In this document: positions 1 to 11,713 of the stretch, piece by piece
Layout: every line of letters starts with the position of its first letter
Numbering within the stretch: position 1 is the first letter of the stretch
DNA from: Plantago ovata
Taxonomy: Eukaryota; Streptophyta; Magnoliopsida; Lamiales; Plantaginaceae
Length of the DNA: 64,000 nucleotides
NCBI GenBank assembly: GCA_028274465.1
Contig: CM051457.1
Location: 64,232,899-64,296,898 of the forward strand
Reading direction: 5' to 3'
The notes under the pieces: generated by a model
What the model was told of the DNA's origin: nothing
Databases searched by the model: none
The model's input: the letters and a program-made list of their open reading frames with translations, nothing else
Position numbers and translations under genes: made by a program

Positions 1-1851
1 ATGATTCTTCAATATCCAACTCCATTTGTTGGTTTATAGCTTCCAGTACAAGCTGGACTTTGTCAATTGATGTCTTTGGTGAACTTGGGCCAGTATTCTC
101 AGCATCACGAGATGCGTCGTTGAATAGTGCTTCTTGTGTTTCTTCAACAACTTCTGGAACTTGAACCATTGTTGTCTCAGCAACTGGTTCTTCAGCAACT
201 GGTTCTTCAGCAACCGGGGTTTCAGCAACTTGATGAGTTGCTTGTTCAGCAACCATCTTTTCAGCAGCATCAGCAAGTGCCGCATTTTGCAGATCAGCAG
301 CAATATCATTTGCTGGTTCCAGAGTTTGATCATCTAGATTATCTACAATGTAGATATCTGGGACTTGGGCAGGAATTTCATTTCCACTGCCTTGTGGTCT
401 GTTCTCAGTAGAAGGATCAACGTTGAGTCATCATTGAAGGCTTCCGCAAACACTACAATGTTGCTGACATAGGCTTCAGTAACTACCTTGTCAACATCTA
501 CTGGAACTTGCGTTTCAGCAATTGTCTGGGAATTGTCTGAGAGGTCATGGACAATTGGGACTGACTTGCGAGCCAGTGTTTTCTTCCTTGTGTTACTTGT
601 CCTTTTCCTCTTTGGTACAGGGTTTGCTAATGACGCTGCAGTCTGAGTGTCATCATCAGCTTTCCTCTTTTTCTTGTTAGATTTCTTCAGTTTCCCAGAA
701 GCGTCAGTAGTTGCATTTTCAGCAACAGCTGTTGTACACGTACCTTGTTGATCATCATCTACAGCAGTTTCATCTCTAAGTTGCTGAGTGGTGACATCTG
801 CAGCTGTTGTATACCTTTCTTGATGGCTTGTGCTGACAACATTTGCAGCTGTTGTCTTCCTTGATTTTTCGAGTTTCTTGCCAGCAGTCTTAGGTACATT
901 CTGCTTGTAGAAGGATCTCCCCACATTGCATACAGATTTCTTAATATGCAATGGGTTTCTCAACTGAATCCTGAAATGTTCAAGGATATAGCATATCTTT
1001 ATTCCATACATAACTGGAAAGGAAGGTGAGACCTTGTTGTCTTCTACCTTTACCTTGAACTTAGTGACACAATCAACAAGCCTGTTGAAAATGTACTTAG
1101 CCCAGTTAAGTTCCGTTTTATTTTCATGGATATGCATCAGCAGCGACCACCTTCTCAGGCCTACTTGGTCTATTCCTCCAACTTGGGAGTCCAAAACTTT
1201 TATCAGTAGCAGAGCTACTAGACCAAGTGAATGGCAGAGATGCTTCCTCTTAACGTGCTTTGTCCAAGTCACGGGAGCAATCTCTCCTTTCTTCATTTTC
1301 TCACTTCTGACGTCACTGTAGAAAGCTTCAATTTCTTCGTCAATGGCAGTGACGTCATCTTCAGTTCCAGTGGTTGGAATCTGAAAGATTTCCGCTAAAT
1401 CAGTCCATTTCAGGACGATTTGCGTGTTCTGAACTGTAGTAAAGATCACTTTTTCAGTGACTCCTTTACTATCAGTTAGGGAGTGGATTTCTGCATTATT
1501 GTAGAACTCCATTGTGTCCAACATGCTCACTTGCTTAGTGCGAGCAGATATGAAATTCATGAGGCCTTGCTGCTTGATAAATTCAAGAGCCTCTTCATTT
1601 TCATCATCGAGTTCTTGTTCATAGAAGTATCGAATGTACTTCTCCTTTGCAAATCCACCCCATTGCATCATCATCTCACACTTTGCAGTGTCAAGATATG
1701 ACGGGGGCATAGGTTTTTCAGAGATTCTATCGTTTTTCAACACAACTTTCGTTGTGTTTGATGCCGGAGTAGTCACCGGAGCAGTGCGTTTCTCAGCACT
1801 GTCAACCTTAGACGGCTTTGAGGACTTAGAGGACTGTCTCTTTGGTGCCAT
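1..1851 (-). pseudogene. Second ORF region after pol, Copia copy 1 (partial)
   Basis: A long reading frame starts at 1851 with MAPKRQSSKSSKPSK and runs about 500 residues before the region continues to the window edge. The N-terminus is basic and Ser/Lys-rich. Residues about 90-290 look globular, with YNNAEIHS, VLKWTDLAEIF and KVLDSQVGGIDQVGLRRW. The rest is a low-complexity tail with Lys/Arg clusters such as KLKKSNKKKRKADD. The globular part vaguely recalls the plant transposon-associated domain found in extra ORFs of large retroelements; a profile search would be needed. It matches the ORF starting at 18385 in copy 2, so it belongs to the element. A TATA-like, AT-rich stretch lies upstream around 1980-2000. 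Function unknown. Confidence 0.65.
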
Positions 1852-2369
1852 TTCTTTTATAGAGAAGAAAGTGTACGAAAAAGATAGTTTTCTTTTTGAC
1901 CGGAGGTACAGTAGATTCAGGCTAAAATTTGCAGAGAAAGGAAATGTGAGTTAAAGAATTTTGTCATTTCTCTAACTCCTTCTTTATATAGTGTCTCTGA
2001 TGTGTGAGAAACTCAATCGATTTGAGCTCTTAGCAAGGGTAAAACAGAGAAACACAGGCGTTAGTGGAGCCTTGGCATTGAATGCGTAGTGGCCCACTAA
2101 CTAAAACCGTCAGAGCATTCTCTCTCTTTGTTTTATTAACCGTTAGATCAATAACTCCTTTTAATCAATGGCCACGATTGTATTTCATGTCATGATTATT
2201 ACGAGTTTACCTGTGCCCGATTAACGTCACAAATTAATTTTACCGAGTTTTAAGGGATTAGATTGCTTGCTGAAATAGACAAGAATCTTTTCAGCGAGTT
2301 TGCATTAATAGCCTAGATACTTGCTGAAAGTTCCCCCTTACTTAGATATCTCATATTTTCTTAAGTTTA

Positions 2370-2750
2370 AAAGATATTTCTGAGTTCCCGTATCAGTAAA
2401 TTCTTTTGTACTTGAGATATCCTTTGGTAAAATCTGAGAAATGAGTTTTGCTCTTTTTCTGAGTTCCCGTCTCAGAATATTCCCTTGATACTTGAATCCC
2501 TGTTTCAGTATCTTTGATTGTCTGAATGCCTGTTTCAGCAATCCTTAAGGTGTTTCTCTTACTGAGTGCCTGTCTCAGCAAGTGATCAAGTTTCCTAACA
2601 AATACCCGTTTTGAAAGAATTACTTGCTGAATGCCTGTTTCAGCAATCATGTAGTGACCTATCATTTCTTACAAGAAATTAGTAGACGGAGCTTTTAAGT
2701 AAGAATACTTTGGCTTGCTGAATACCTGTTTCAGCATTCTGCCAAATGTA
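2370..2750 (-). repeat. Post-pol hairpin array of Copia copy 1
   Basis: About seven short inverted repeats of the type TTGCTGAA/TTCAGCAA or CTGAG/CTCAG with 7-nt loops such as ACAGGCA or ACGGGAA follow the end of pol. The same array occurs after pol in copies 2 and 3. The stem alternates A-T and G-C at the same pair, which suggests selection for structure while the family was active. Confidence 0.75.
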
Positions 2751-2754
2751 TCCT

Positions 2755-5700
2755 TTATTGAGGTAGTTCAATCAATCCAAGGTCATACCTTAGCATTGCG
2801 AACCTATTATCTGATAGGGGCTTGGTAAAGATGTCAGCAAGCTGATCATCAGTGCCTACTTTCACAACCTCAATATCTCCTTTTTCTACATGATCTCTAA
2901 TGAAATGATGTCTAATATCAATGTGCTTAGTCCTTGAGTGAAACTTAGGATTTTGCGTGATAGCAATACCACTTGTATTATCACAAAAGATTGGTATTTT
3001 CTTTGCAGAAATACCATAATCTCTTAATTGTTGCTGAATCCATAGGATTTGAGCTGTGCAACAACCAGCTGCAATGTATTCAGATTCAGTGGATGAATTG
3101 GCAACACAGGTTTGCTTCTTGTTGAACCATGATATTAATCTAGTACCCAAAAACTGACAAGTTCCAGAGGTACTTTTTCTATCAAGAGTTGATCCTCTAT
3201 GATCAGCATCAGAATAACCAACCAGTTCTAGTCCAGAATCTTTAGGATACCATAATCCAACATTGACTGTACCTTTGACATACTTTAGTATCTTGATTGC
3301 CTTTTTTTAGTGTGATTCTCTTGGATCAGATTGGAATCTTGCACACACACAAACAACATACTGAATGTCAGGTCTACTTGCTGTTAAATACAACAAGGAA
3401 CCAATGAGCTTCCTATACTTGTGTTCTTCAACACTTTTATCTTCTTTAGTATAGCCCAATTTGGTACCAACACTCATAGGGATCTTTTCAGGTTTCTCTT
3501 CCTCTTTGATCCTAAACTTTATGAGCATTTCTTTTGCATACTTTGCTTGATTTATGAATATTCCATCTTTGAGTTGCTTGACTTGCAATCCTAGGAAATA
3601 ATTCAATTTTCCCATCATACTCATTTCAAACTTGTTTGTCATGAGTTTGGCAAAATCATCACAAAGTTGCTTGTCCTTAAATCCAAAAATTATGTCATCC
3701 ACATAAATTTGAACTAAGAGAATTTTACCATCATGGTTCATGGTAAATAAGGTTTTGTCAACTTCACCTTTCTTGAAACCATTTTCCAGCAAGAACTTAG
3801 CCAAGGTATCATACCATGCTCTTGGTGCTTGCTTTAGACCATATACAGCTTTCTGAAGCTTGTATACCATCTTGATTTCTGAGGGAAGTTCAAAGCCAGG
3901 CGGTTGTTCTAAGTAGACTTCTTCAGCAAGTTCACCATTCAAGAATGCACTTTTAACATCCATTTGGTAAACAATGAAGTCATTGTGAGCAGCAAAGGCC
4001 AAGAAAAGCCTAATTGCATCCAATCTTGCAACTGGTGCATAAGACTCATCATAGTCCAATCCTTCAGTCTGACAGTAACCTTGAGAAACTAAACGTGCTT
4101 TATTTCTTGTTACTTCACCAGAATCACTCAGCTTGTTTCTGAACACCCACTTTGTACCAATAGCTTTCTTGCCTTTAGCAAGTGGTACAAGTTTCCAGAC
4201 TTTGTTCCTTTCGAATTGATCCAGTTCTTCTTGCATTGCCTTTATCCATTCAGAATGCTTTAAAGCTTCTTCTATGGTTTTAGGTTCAATTTCCGAAACA
4301 AAGCAAGAGAACAATGATTCTACTTCTACGACAGTTGCTTCTTCAGCAAGTCCATGAGTAGCTTTGGATCTAGTCACTAGGCGTTTATTAATATCGCCAA
4401 TCATATCCGTAGAGGGATGATCTCTAATCCATTTATTAAAAGGTTTTCTGCTTGTTGGATCTGGATATGTTTGCTCATCAGCATGTGACTCTTCAGTATG
4501 TATTTGTTCAGTACTACTGGGATTTTGTGTCTCTGCTGAGATTCGTTCATCAGCAACTGCTTGTTCAGCATTGCTTGACTGTGGTAGTTCATCAGCAGGC
4601 ACTGGAGGTTGCGTGGTTTCAGCAACTTCTGGAGCAACTGCATCTTTTGCTGGAAATTCTTTGTCGTGAACTATATTTATCTTGTCATGACTTGGGGGAG
4701 GAGAGTCATTGTCAGAATCATCATTTAGTTCAATTGACTTGATTTGCCTAGCATTAGATTCAGTTCTTTGCTCATGTATGATTAACTTTTTCATACATTC
4801 TGATATTTCTTCTTCAGCAGGCACTCCTTGTGTCTTTTCATAGAATACAACATGCACTGATTCTTCGATCTTTTGTGCTTTTTTGTTGTAAACTCTATAA
4901 GCTTTACTATGCAAGGAGTAACCGAGAAATATCGCTTCGTCTGCCTTTGGTTGAAATGTTCTTAGGTATTCTCTACCATTATTGAGAACGAAACACTTGC
5001 AATCAAATACTCTTAGATGAGTGATATTAGGAGGTCTTCCAACAAACAATTCATAAGGAGTTTTGTTGTATTCCTTAGTAATCAAACATCTGTTTTGAGT
5101 GTAACAGGCGGTATTAATCGCTTCAACCCAGTAAGCCTCACTTATTTCAGTGTCAGCAAGCATTGTTCTTGCGGCTTCTTTCAGGGTACGATTCTTCCGT
5201 TCAGCAACACCGTTTTGCTGTGGTGTTCTTACTGAGGATAACTGATGTTGTATACCTTTTGAGGTACAATATTCAGTTATGTACTGGTTTACAAACTCAG
5301 TACCATGGTCTGTCCTTATGACTTTCACCTTGTCATTTTTCATGACTTCAAGCTTATTCAGCAAGTTAGGTATTTCAGTCCTGGTTTCAGATTTGTGCTT
5401 GATGAATACTACCCAAGTGAATCTTGAATAGTCATCCACCACGACCAGGCCATACTTCTTACCAGCATAGCTTGTTGAAGAAGATTCAAACAAGTCCATG
5501 TGCAAGAGTTGTAAAGGTTTTGTAATTGACGGTATTGCCTTGTTCTTGAAAGAAGATTTGGTTTGCTTTCCTTGCTGACATGTTCAACTACAAGTGCCTT
5601 TTTAGACAGCTTATTCAGCGTCTTGAAGTTTAGATGACTTGTTCGTTTATGCCATAACCATGCTTTTTCAGCAAGGCAATCATGATCTGGGACAAGGCAT

Positions 5701-7349
5701 TTTTCAACGATTGTTGAAGACCAATCTACGGTGTACAAGCCTCCTGATCTTCTTGCAATCATAATCATCTTTTTAGTCTCGAAATCTATAAGTTTACATT
5801 CATCACTTTTGATTTTGATGAAGTATCCTTTGTCAGCAAACTGACTCATGCTGAAAAGGTTAAACTTAAGATTTTTGACATAAAGAACTCCAGTAATGGT
5901 TATGCATCCTAACTTCACGTCACCATAGCCTTTTGTAGAACCGGAGTCTCCACCAGCAAACCTTATTGTTGGACCTTTAGACCACCGTCTATAGTTTATA
6001 AGGTTATTCTTGTTGCCCGTCATGTGCTTTCCACAACCACTATCAAAGTGCCAGATTGCATCGTTTGTCTCCGTGGCTGAAGTCTGACCGGCCATGAGGC
6101 AGAACTCGTAATTTGACACATCTGGATAAGCTTCCATAGCTATTCCACATACTTCTATGCCAATCTCCACATCTAGAGTGGCTTCTTCATCGTCAGTGTC
6201 TGAGCTTCCATCCTCACTGTCTTCGGAGCTAGTATCAATGCACAATGCATCGATTTTTGCTTGAAGCTTCTTCTTTTCTTCAGCAATAAAAGCTCTTTTG
6301 AATTTCTTCAACTTTTCAGTAGATTTGCCTTTCAGCAAAGGGCAATTAGCTTTGAAGTGTCCAGGCTTTTTGCAGTAAAAACAGAGATCATTTCCAACTG
6401 CTGGTTCTTCTGATGAAGTTGCTTGCTGAGCTTGCTTGTTCAGCGAGCTAGTCTCATTCTTGTACTTATGGTAGTTTTTACCAAGATGTTTTTTCAGCTT
6501 CTCTTTTGCTTTTCGCCTTTCAAGTTCCTTGTTGATGAATTTCTTCATGTTTTTGACAACCAAAGAGTTTTCATCAGTAGGCTCTTTATCATTCTTCTTT
6601 TCAGAAGATGACGGCTTTGCAGCAAGAGCAATGTTTTGCGATTTTTCAGCAAACACATTTTCTCTTTGCTTTGTCTCATAGTTGACAGTAGCAAGATGAG
6701 AGAACAACTCTGTTGGTGTAATATCTGGCATTCCTTGATTGTAATAGAAATTCTGAGTGTGGATCCATTCTTGATTCAGACTTCTGATAATGGTTTTCAC
6801 CTTCTCAGAATCTGAGTAAAGATTTCCAACACCCAAGGCTGCCATTTCACTAACAAGAGTTGTGAATCTGAAATCCAATTCCTCCAGTGACTCGTTTGTA
6901 CCTTGTTTAAAGTTTTGAAACTTTAATTTAAGTACTTCAAGTTTGTTTTCCTTGGTTTTGTCAGATCCAGCACAAAGATCTTGAACCATTTTACAAGCTT
7001 CTTTAGTAGTTTTATCACCCCACAGTTTGCACTGTATGGTATCCGGAGTTGATCGAATGATGATGTTTCTTGCTTGGCCATCAAGACGGAATCTCTTGGC
7101 TTCGTCGGAAGTCCATTCCTCTCTTGGTTTTGGCACAATGGTATCAACCGGTTCGCCTAAGATAGTTTCCTTTCCAGCTTCAGTGGTCTTGTGAGGGAAA
7201 CTCCTTTCAACCTTAGTGATCTTGATAGGTCCATCATTAATGACAGTGACCATCTCATCACTAATGGCCTCAAGATGTAGCATCATGTTGTTTCGCCATT
7301 TTTCGTAGTTTTCCAGCTTCGGCAAGGGAGCATCTCCTAAAGACATCAT
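2755..7349 (-). pseudogene. gag-pol region of Copia copy 1
   Basis: Fossil polyprotein region. In order from the right: gag beginning MMSLGDAPLPKLENYEKW; zinc knuckle CFYCKKPGHFKANC near 6345-6390; protease with DSGC near 6050; GAG-pre-integrase near 5640; integrase core near 5100-5500; reverse transcriptase with [14 protein letters not shown] and YVDDIIFG near 3680-4200; RNase H near 2760-3290, where TESEYIAAG and [20 protein letters not shown] are visible. It is close to copy 2 throughout. Broken in about two or three places, far less than copy 2. Confidence 0.9.
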
Positions 7350-7458
7350 GTCAGCAAATCACTACCAAACTGATCAAGTGAGAGTGATTTACGGAAAGCA
7401 CCTAAGGGGATCTAGGGTCAGTGCTGGAGGTTAAAGAACATCCAGCTCTGATACCACT

Positions 7459-9030
7459 TGTTGGTCCCTTTAAACATCAAGAAAAGACTAGGGGGGGGGG
7501 GTTAATAGTTTTTTCAAACTTTCGTCGTTTAAAACATTCTCAGCAAGTGCTTTTTACTTTTCAGTAATGAGTTTGCTGATACTTAACTTTCTCAGCAAGC
7601 GAAAGTTACTTTGCAGTAACTAGGTTTGCTGATACTTAAAATCAGAGAGCGTAAGTCTTTGATACAATAAGTGCTCTTTCAGTAAATGAAGGTTTCAGCA
7701 AGTGATATGAGTGACTGTGTACAGATAGATATGATTTGCTGAAAACCAAGTACAGTAAGTAAATCACACAAACACTTTTATAGTGGTATCTGAGAGTGGC
7801 GTAATCTCTCAACTAATCCACTTTGTCCTTTCTAGGACTGAATCCACTAAGATAAGATTGAGGTTCCTTACAACACCTATCTAGAGCGATTCAAACAGAA
7901 ACCAAAGCACACTTGCTTCGTCTCCAACCTAATCTAGAGAACGCAACCTTGTTCTCCACCAAACTTGGTACTTTTAATCAGGAAAACTATGCTCGATTAA
8001 GTTCCCCCTGAATATCACACCTGAAAGGGTGTATTTTCAGTTAGAGAGGTTTGGGATGAGATAACTTAATTATAACTTATTCAGTTACAATAAGTAATCT
8101 AAGAAACAAAACTTTGAATACTTTGCAGTAAACAAGTTTGATTGTTTCTGGTGTCAAGACTTGTTCTTGTTCGAAAGAAAGAAAGAACACTTAACTAATT
8201 TCTTAGTCGTGTAAATTCTACTTCTTCACAAGTAGCTTTTTCAAGCTTTAAGTATTGGAACGGATCAATGGCAGTAGAGAGTATTGAAGGATTTGTGAGT
8301 TTAAGCACAAGTGAGAGTATGATCACGTTGTTGACACACTTCAACTCTTTGCCGGATGACCTCTATTTATAGTGAAAATAAGGAGTCGTTTGAATTTCAA
8401 ATTCTAAGGCTTTTGTTCCTTAAAATGTCACTATCTTGCTTTTGTACTTTCAGCAGCGTCCTTATTTGTCTTCTAGTCTTCATGTCCTTCGCGTGCATGC
8501 TTTGTATTTAATGCTCTTTTGAATAGAATTCAAACAGTAACATTGGAGCGCAAATGCAAGTACTTTCAGCAAGAGGTCACATATGTTTCATCAGCAAGTG
8601 GTCTGTCTCAGTTTCAGCAAGCACAACCTACTCTGTCGTATAGATTTTCACTTATGCAAGCTGTTGCTGAAGTTTCCACTTTCTGAGCAACATGTGCCTT
8701 TGTAGATACCAGTCTTCAGAAATCTTCTAGTCTTCAGTCTTCGAAATCTTCAAGATTCTGAGCGGTTCTAAATGATTCAATAGTTTGTTTGTAAAAATAA
8801 AGTACATCATCAGCAAATGCTTCAATAGGTTGTATTTCTTTTCAGAAAACAAGATACATCATAAGCTTTAAACCAACCTATCTAGCACCTAATCTAAGTC
8901 TTCAGCAAACGTTCCTCTTTTACAATGTCCTTAAAATTCTAAATTCCTGTGGACCTTAAGAGTACTAGTTACTGGACTTTCCTTAATTTAGCATGGTTAA
9001 TTGCTCATCAAAATTACAAGTTTCCTAACA
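7459..9030 (-). repeat. 5' LTR of Copia copy 1
   Basis: The 1572-bp LTR reads TGTTAGGAAA...GGGACCAACA in element orientation, the same ends and nearly the same length as the two LTRs of copy 2 (1568 and 1566 bp). The Met-tRNA primer site follows its inner end. It is rich in the heptamer TTGCTGA and its complement. Confidence 0.9.
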
Positions 9031-10028
9031 CAATAAGACTGTTCTTAGCCTTTGCTGCTTATAACGACTTCATTGTTTACCAAATGGATGTCAAAAGTGC
9101 ATTCCTGAATGGTGAACTTGCTGAAGAAGTTTACTTAGAATAACCCCCAGATTTTGAAGTCTCCTCAGAAACCAAAATTGTATACAAGCTTCAGAAAGTT
9201 GTATATAGTTTAAAGCAAGCACCAAGAGCTTTGTATGACACCTTAGCTAAGTTCTTGTTGAACAATGGTTTCAGAAAGGTGAGGTGGACATGGAAAAAAC
9301 CTTGTTTACCATGAATCAAGATGGTAAATTACTTTTAGTCCAGATTTATGTGGATGACATAATATTTGGGTCTAAAGACAAGCAACTTTGTGATGACTTT
9401 GCCAAACTCATGACAAACAAGTTTGAAATGAGTATGATGGGCAAATTGAATTATTTCCTAGGACTGCAAGTCAAGCAACTCAAAGATGGAATATTCATAA
9501 GTTAATCAAAGTATGCCAAAGAAATGCTCATAAAATTTAGGATCAAAGAAGATGAAAAACCTGAAAAGAACCCTATGAGTGTTGGTACCAAAATGGGCTA
9601 TAGCAAACCTGACAAAAGTGTTGATGAACACAAATATAGGAAGCTCATTGGTTCCTTGTTGTATTTAACAGCTAGTAGACCTGAAATTCAGTATATTGTT
9701 TTTGTATGTGCTAGATTCCAATCTGATCCCATAGAATCACACTACAAGAAAGCAATCAAAATACTGAAATATGTCAAAGGTACTGTCAGTGTTGGATTAT
9801 GGTATCCAAAGGATTATGGCTTACAATTAGTTGGTTACTCTGATGCTGATCATGCTGGATCAACTCTTGATAGGAAATTACTTCTGGAACATGTCAGTTT
9901 CTAGGTACTAGACCATATCATGGTTCAGCAAGAAGCAAACATGTGTTGCCAATTCTTCTACAGAATCAGAATACATTGCTGCATGTTGTTGCACTACTCA
10001 AATCCAATGGATTCAGCAACAACTAAGG
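9031..10028 (+). mobile_element. Copia copy 3, left fragment (RT to RNase H)
   Basis: Plus-strand fragment of an older copy of the same family. It starts abruptly inside the reverse transcriptase at the junction with copy 1 and shows [21 protein letters not shown] and YVDDIIFG. It ends inside RNase H at the 5' LTR of copy 2. The coding sequence resumes at 26029. It has several breaks. Its sequence before the RT must lie left of copy 1, outside the window. Confidence 0.9.
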
Positions 10029-11596
10029 TGTTAGGAAAATTGTAATTTTGATGAACAGATTACAATGCTAAATTAAGAACAGTCCAGTGATTAGTACTCT
10101 TAAGGTCCATAGGAAATTTGAATTTTTAAAGGACATTGTAAAAGAGAAACGTTTGCTGAAGATTTAGTATAGGTACTAGATAGGTTCTTTTCGTTTGCTA
10201 ATGATGTACATTGTTTGCTTTTAAACAATCTATTGAAGTATAAGAACCACTCATAAGACTTAAAGACTTGAAGACATGAAGATTTGAAGACAACAAGACT
10301 TGAAGTTTGCTGAGATTTGGTATCTATATAAGGCACTTAGTAAAGTTAACTAAAGTACACATTTCAGCAAAGCAGAAAACACAAGTGTAAAAGCTTGAGT
10401 CTGCTGAGCCGGTATAACGTAATAAAGTAACTATATGTGACCTTACTTGCTGAAGTAGTACTTTCATTTATGATCCGAGTTTCAAACATTGAAAGAGGTC
10501 AAAGAGCATTAAATGAAAAGCATGCCGTTCTGAAAAGTTGAACACGCTGCTGACAGTACCTTCATAGCAAGATTGTGACATTTTCTGGCTCCGACTTAGA
10601 ATATTGAAATTCAAACGGTACCAAGAAATCACTATAAATAGAGACCCTTAGGCAGTGAAAGAAAGTGTGTCAACAACGTGATCTTACATTCACTTGTGCT
10701 TTCAAACTCACATCTTTCTTAAGCTTACTACTGTCTAAAGATCCGACCCAAGACTTAAGCTTGAAACAAAAGCTACTTATGAAGAAGTAGAACTTTAGCT
10801 AAGAAGTTGGTTAAGTGTTCTTTCTCCTAAACAAGAAATAGTCTTGACACCAAGAAACAATATACTTGTAACTGAAAAGTTATTCAGTTGAGTTTCTTAA
10901 GATTGCTTGATATTAGCTGAAAAGTTAATCTCATAAAGTAATTTTCACCTAAAACCTCTCTAACTGATAAAACACCCTTTTACAGGCGTGAAATTCAGGG
11001 GGAACTAATCAAGCAAGGAATTGATGATAAGTGTCCAAAGTTTGGTGGAGAACACGGTTATAGTTCTCTGGTTAGGTTGGAAACAAAGCAAGGGCGCTTT
11101 GGTTTCTGGAATTCTAGTAGATTACGTGTTGTAAGGAATCTCATCATCTATCTTAGTGAATTCAGTCCTAGCAAGGACAAAGTGGACTAGTTGAGGGATT
11201 ACGCCACCCTCAGATACCACTATAAAAGTGTTTGTGTGATTTACTTACTATATTTACTTTCAGCAAACGCTTTATTTTATTTACTGCAGTATCTTTCTAA
11301 AACCTTTTATTCAGCAGACGTGTTTCCACTTGGTTTGTTTAAAACCAGCTGAGTAGTCGTGTTTTCAAAAGCACTTAATTTCAAAAGACTTTCGCTCTCT
11401 GATTATTTAAGTATTAGCAAAACTTACTACTGAACAAGTATTAAGTACCTTGCTGACAAATTTGTGTTAAGTATCAGCATAAGCTCTTTACTGTAAAGTA
11501 AAAGCTCTTTACTAAGAAAGTTTTAGACGACGAAAAAGTTTTAGAGACTATTCAACCCCCCCTCTAGTCTCTACTTGTTGTCTAAAGGGACCAACA
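10029..11596 (+). repeat. 5' LTR of Copia copy 2
   Basis: 1568 bp, TGTTAGG...CCAACA. A TATA-like ACTATAAATA at 10631-10640 may mark the start of transcription. The primer site follows directly. Confidence 0.93.
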
Positions 11597-11713
11597 AGTG
11601 ATATCAGAGCATGAGGTTCATTCCTTCTGCACTGAACCTAGATCCCCTTTTAAAGTGTTTTCCGTAAATCACTTATACTTGATCAAGGTTGGTAGTTTGT
11701 TGCCTTTTGCAGG

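Larger units (their letters stand above)
1..9030 (-). mobile_element. Copia LTR retroelement copy 1 (SIRE/Maximus-like), left part beyond window
   Basis: Fossil Copia element read right to left: 5' LTR (7459-9030), primer site complementary to initiator-Met tRNA (7445-7456), gag-pol (7349 to about 2755), a hairpin array, then a second ORF from 1851 towards the window edge. The 3' LTR is outside the window. Domain order protease, integrase, RT, RNase H defines Copia. The long LTR, single zinc knuckle and extra ORF after pol resemble the SIRE/Maximus lineage; that assignment is inference. Its right end abuts reverse-transcriptase sequence of another copy of the same family at 9031, so it is inserted in that copy. 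It looks broken in about two or three places. Confidence 0.9.
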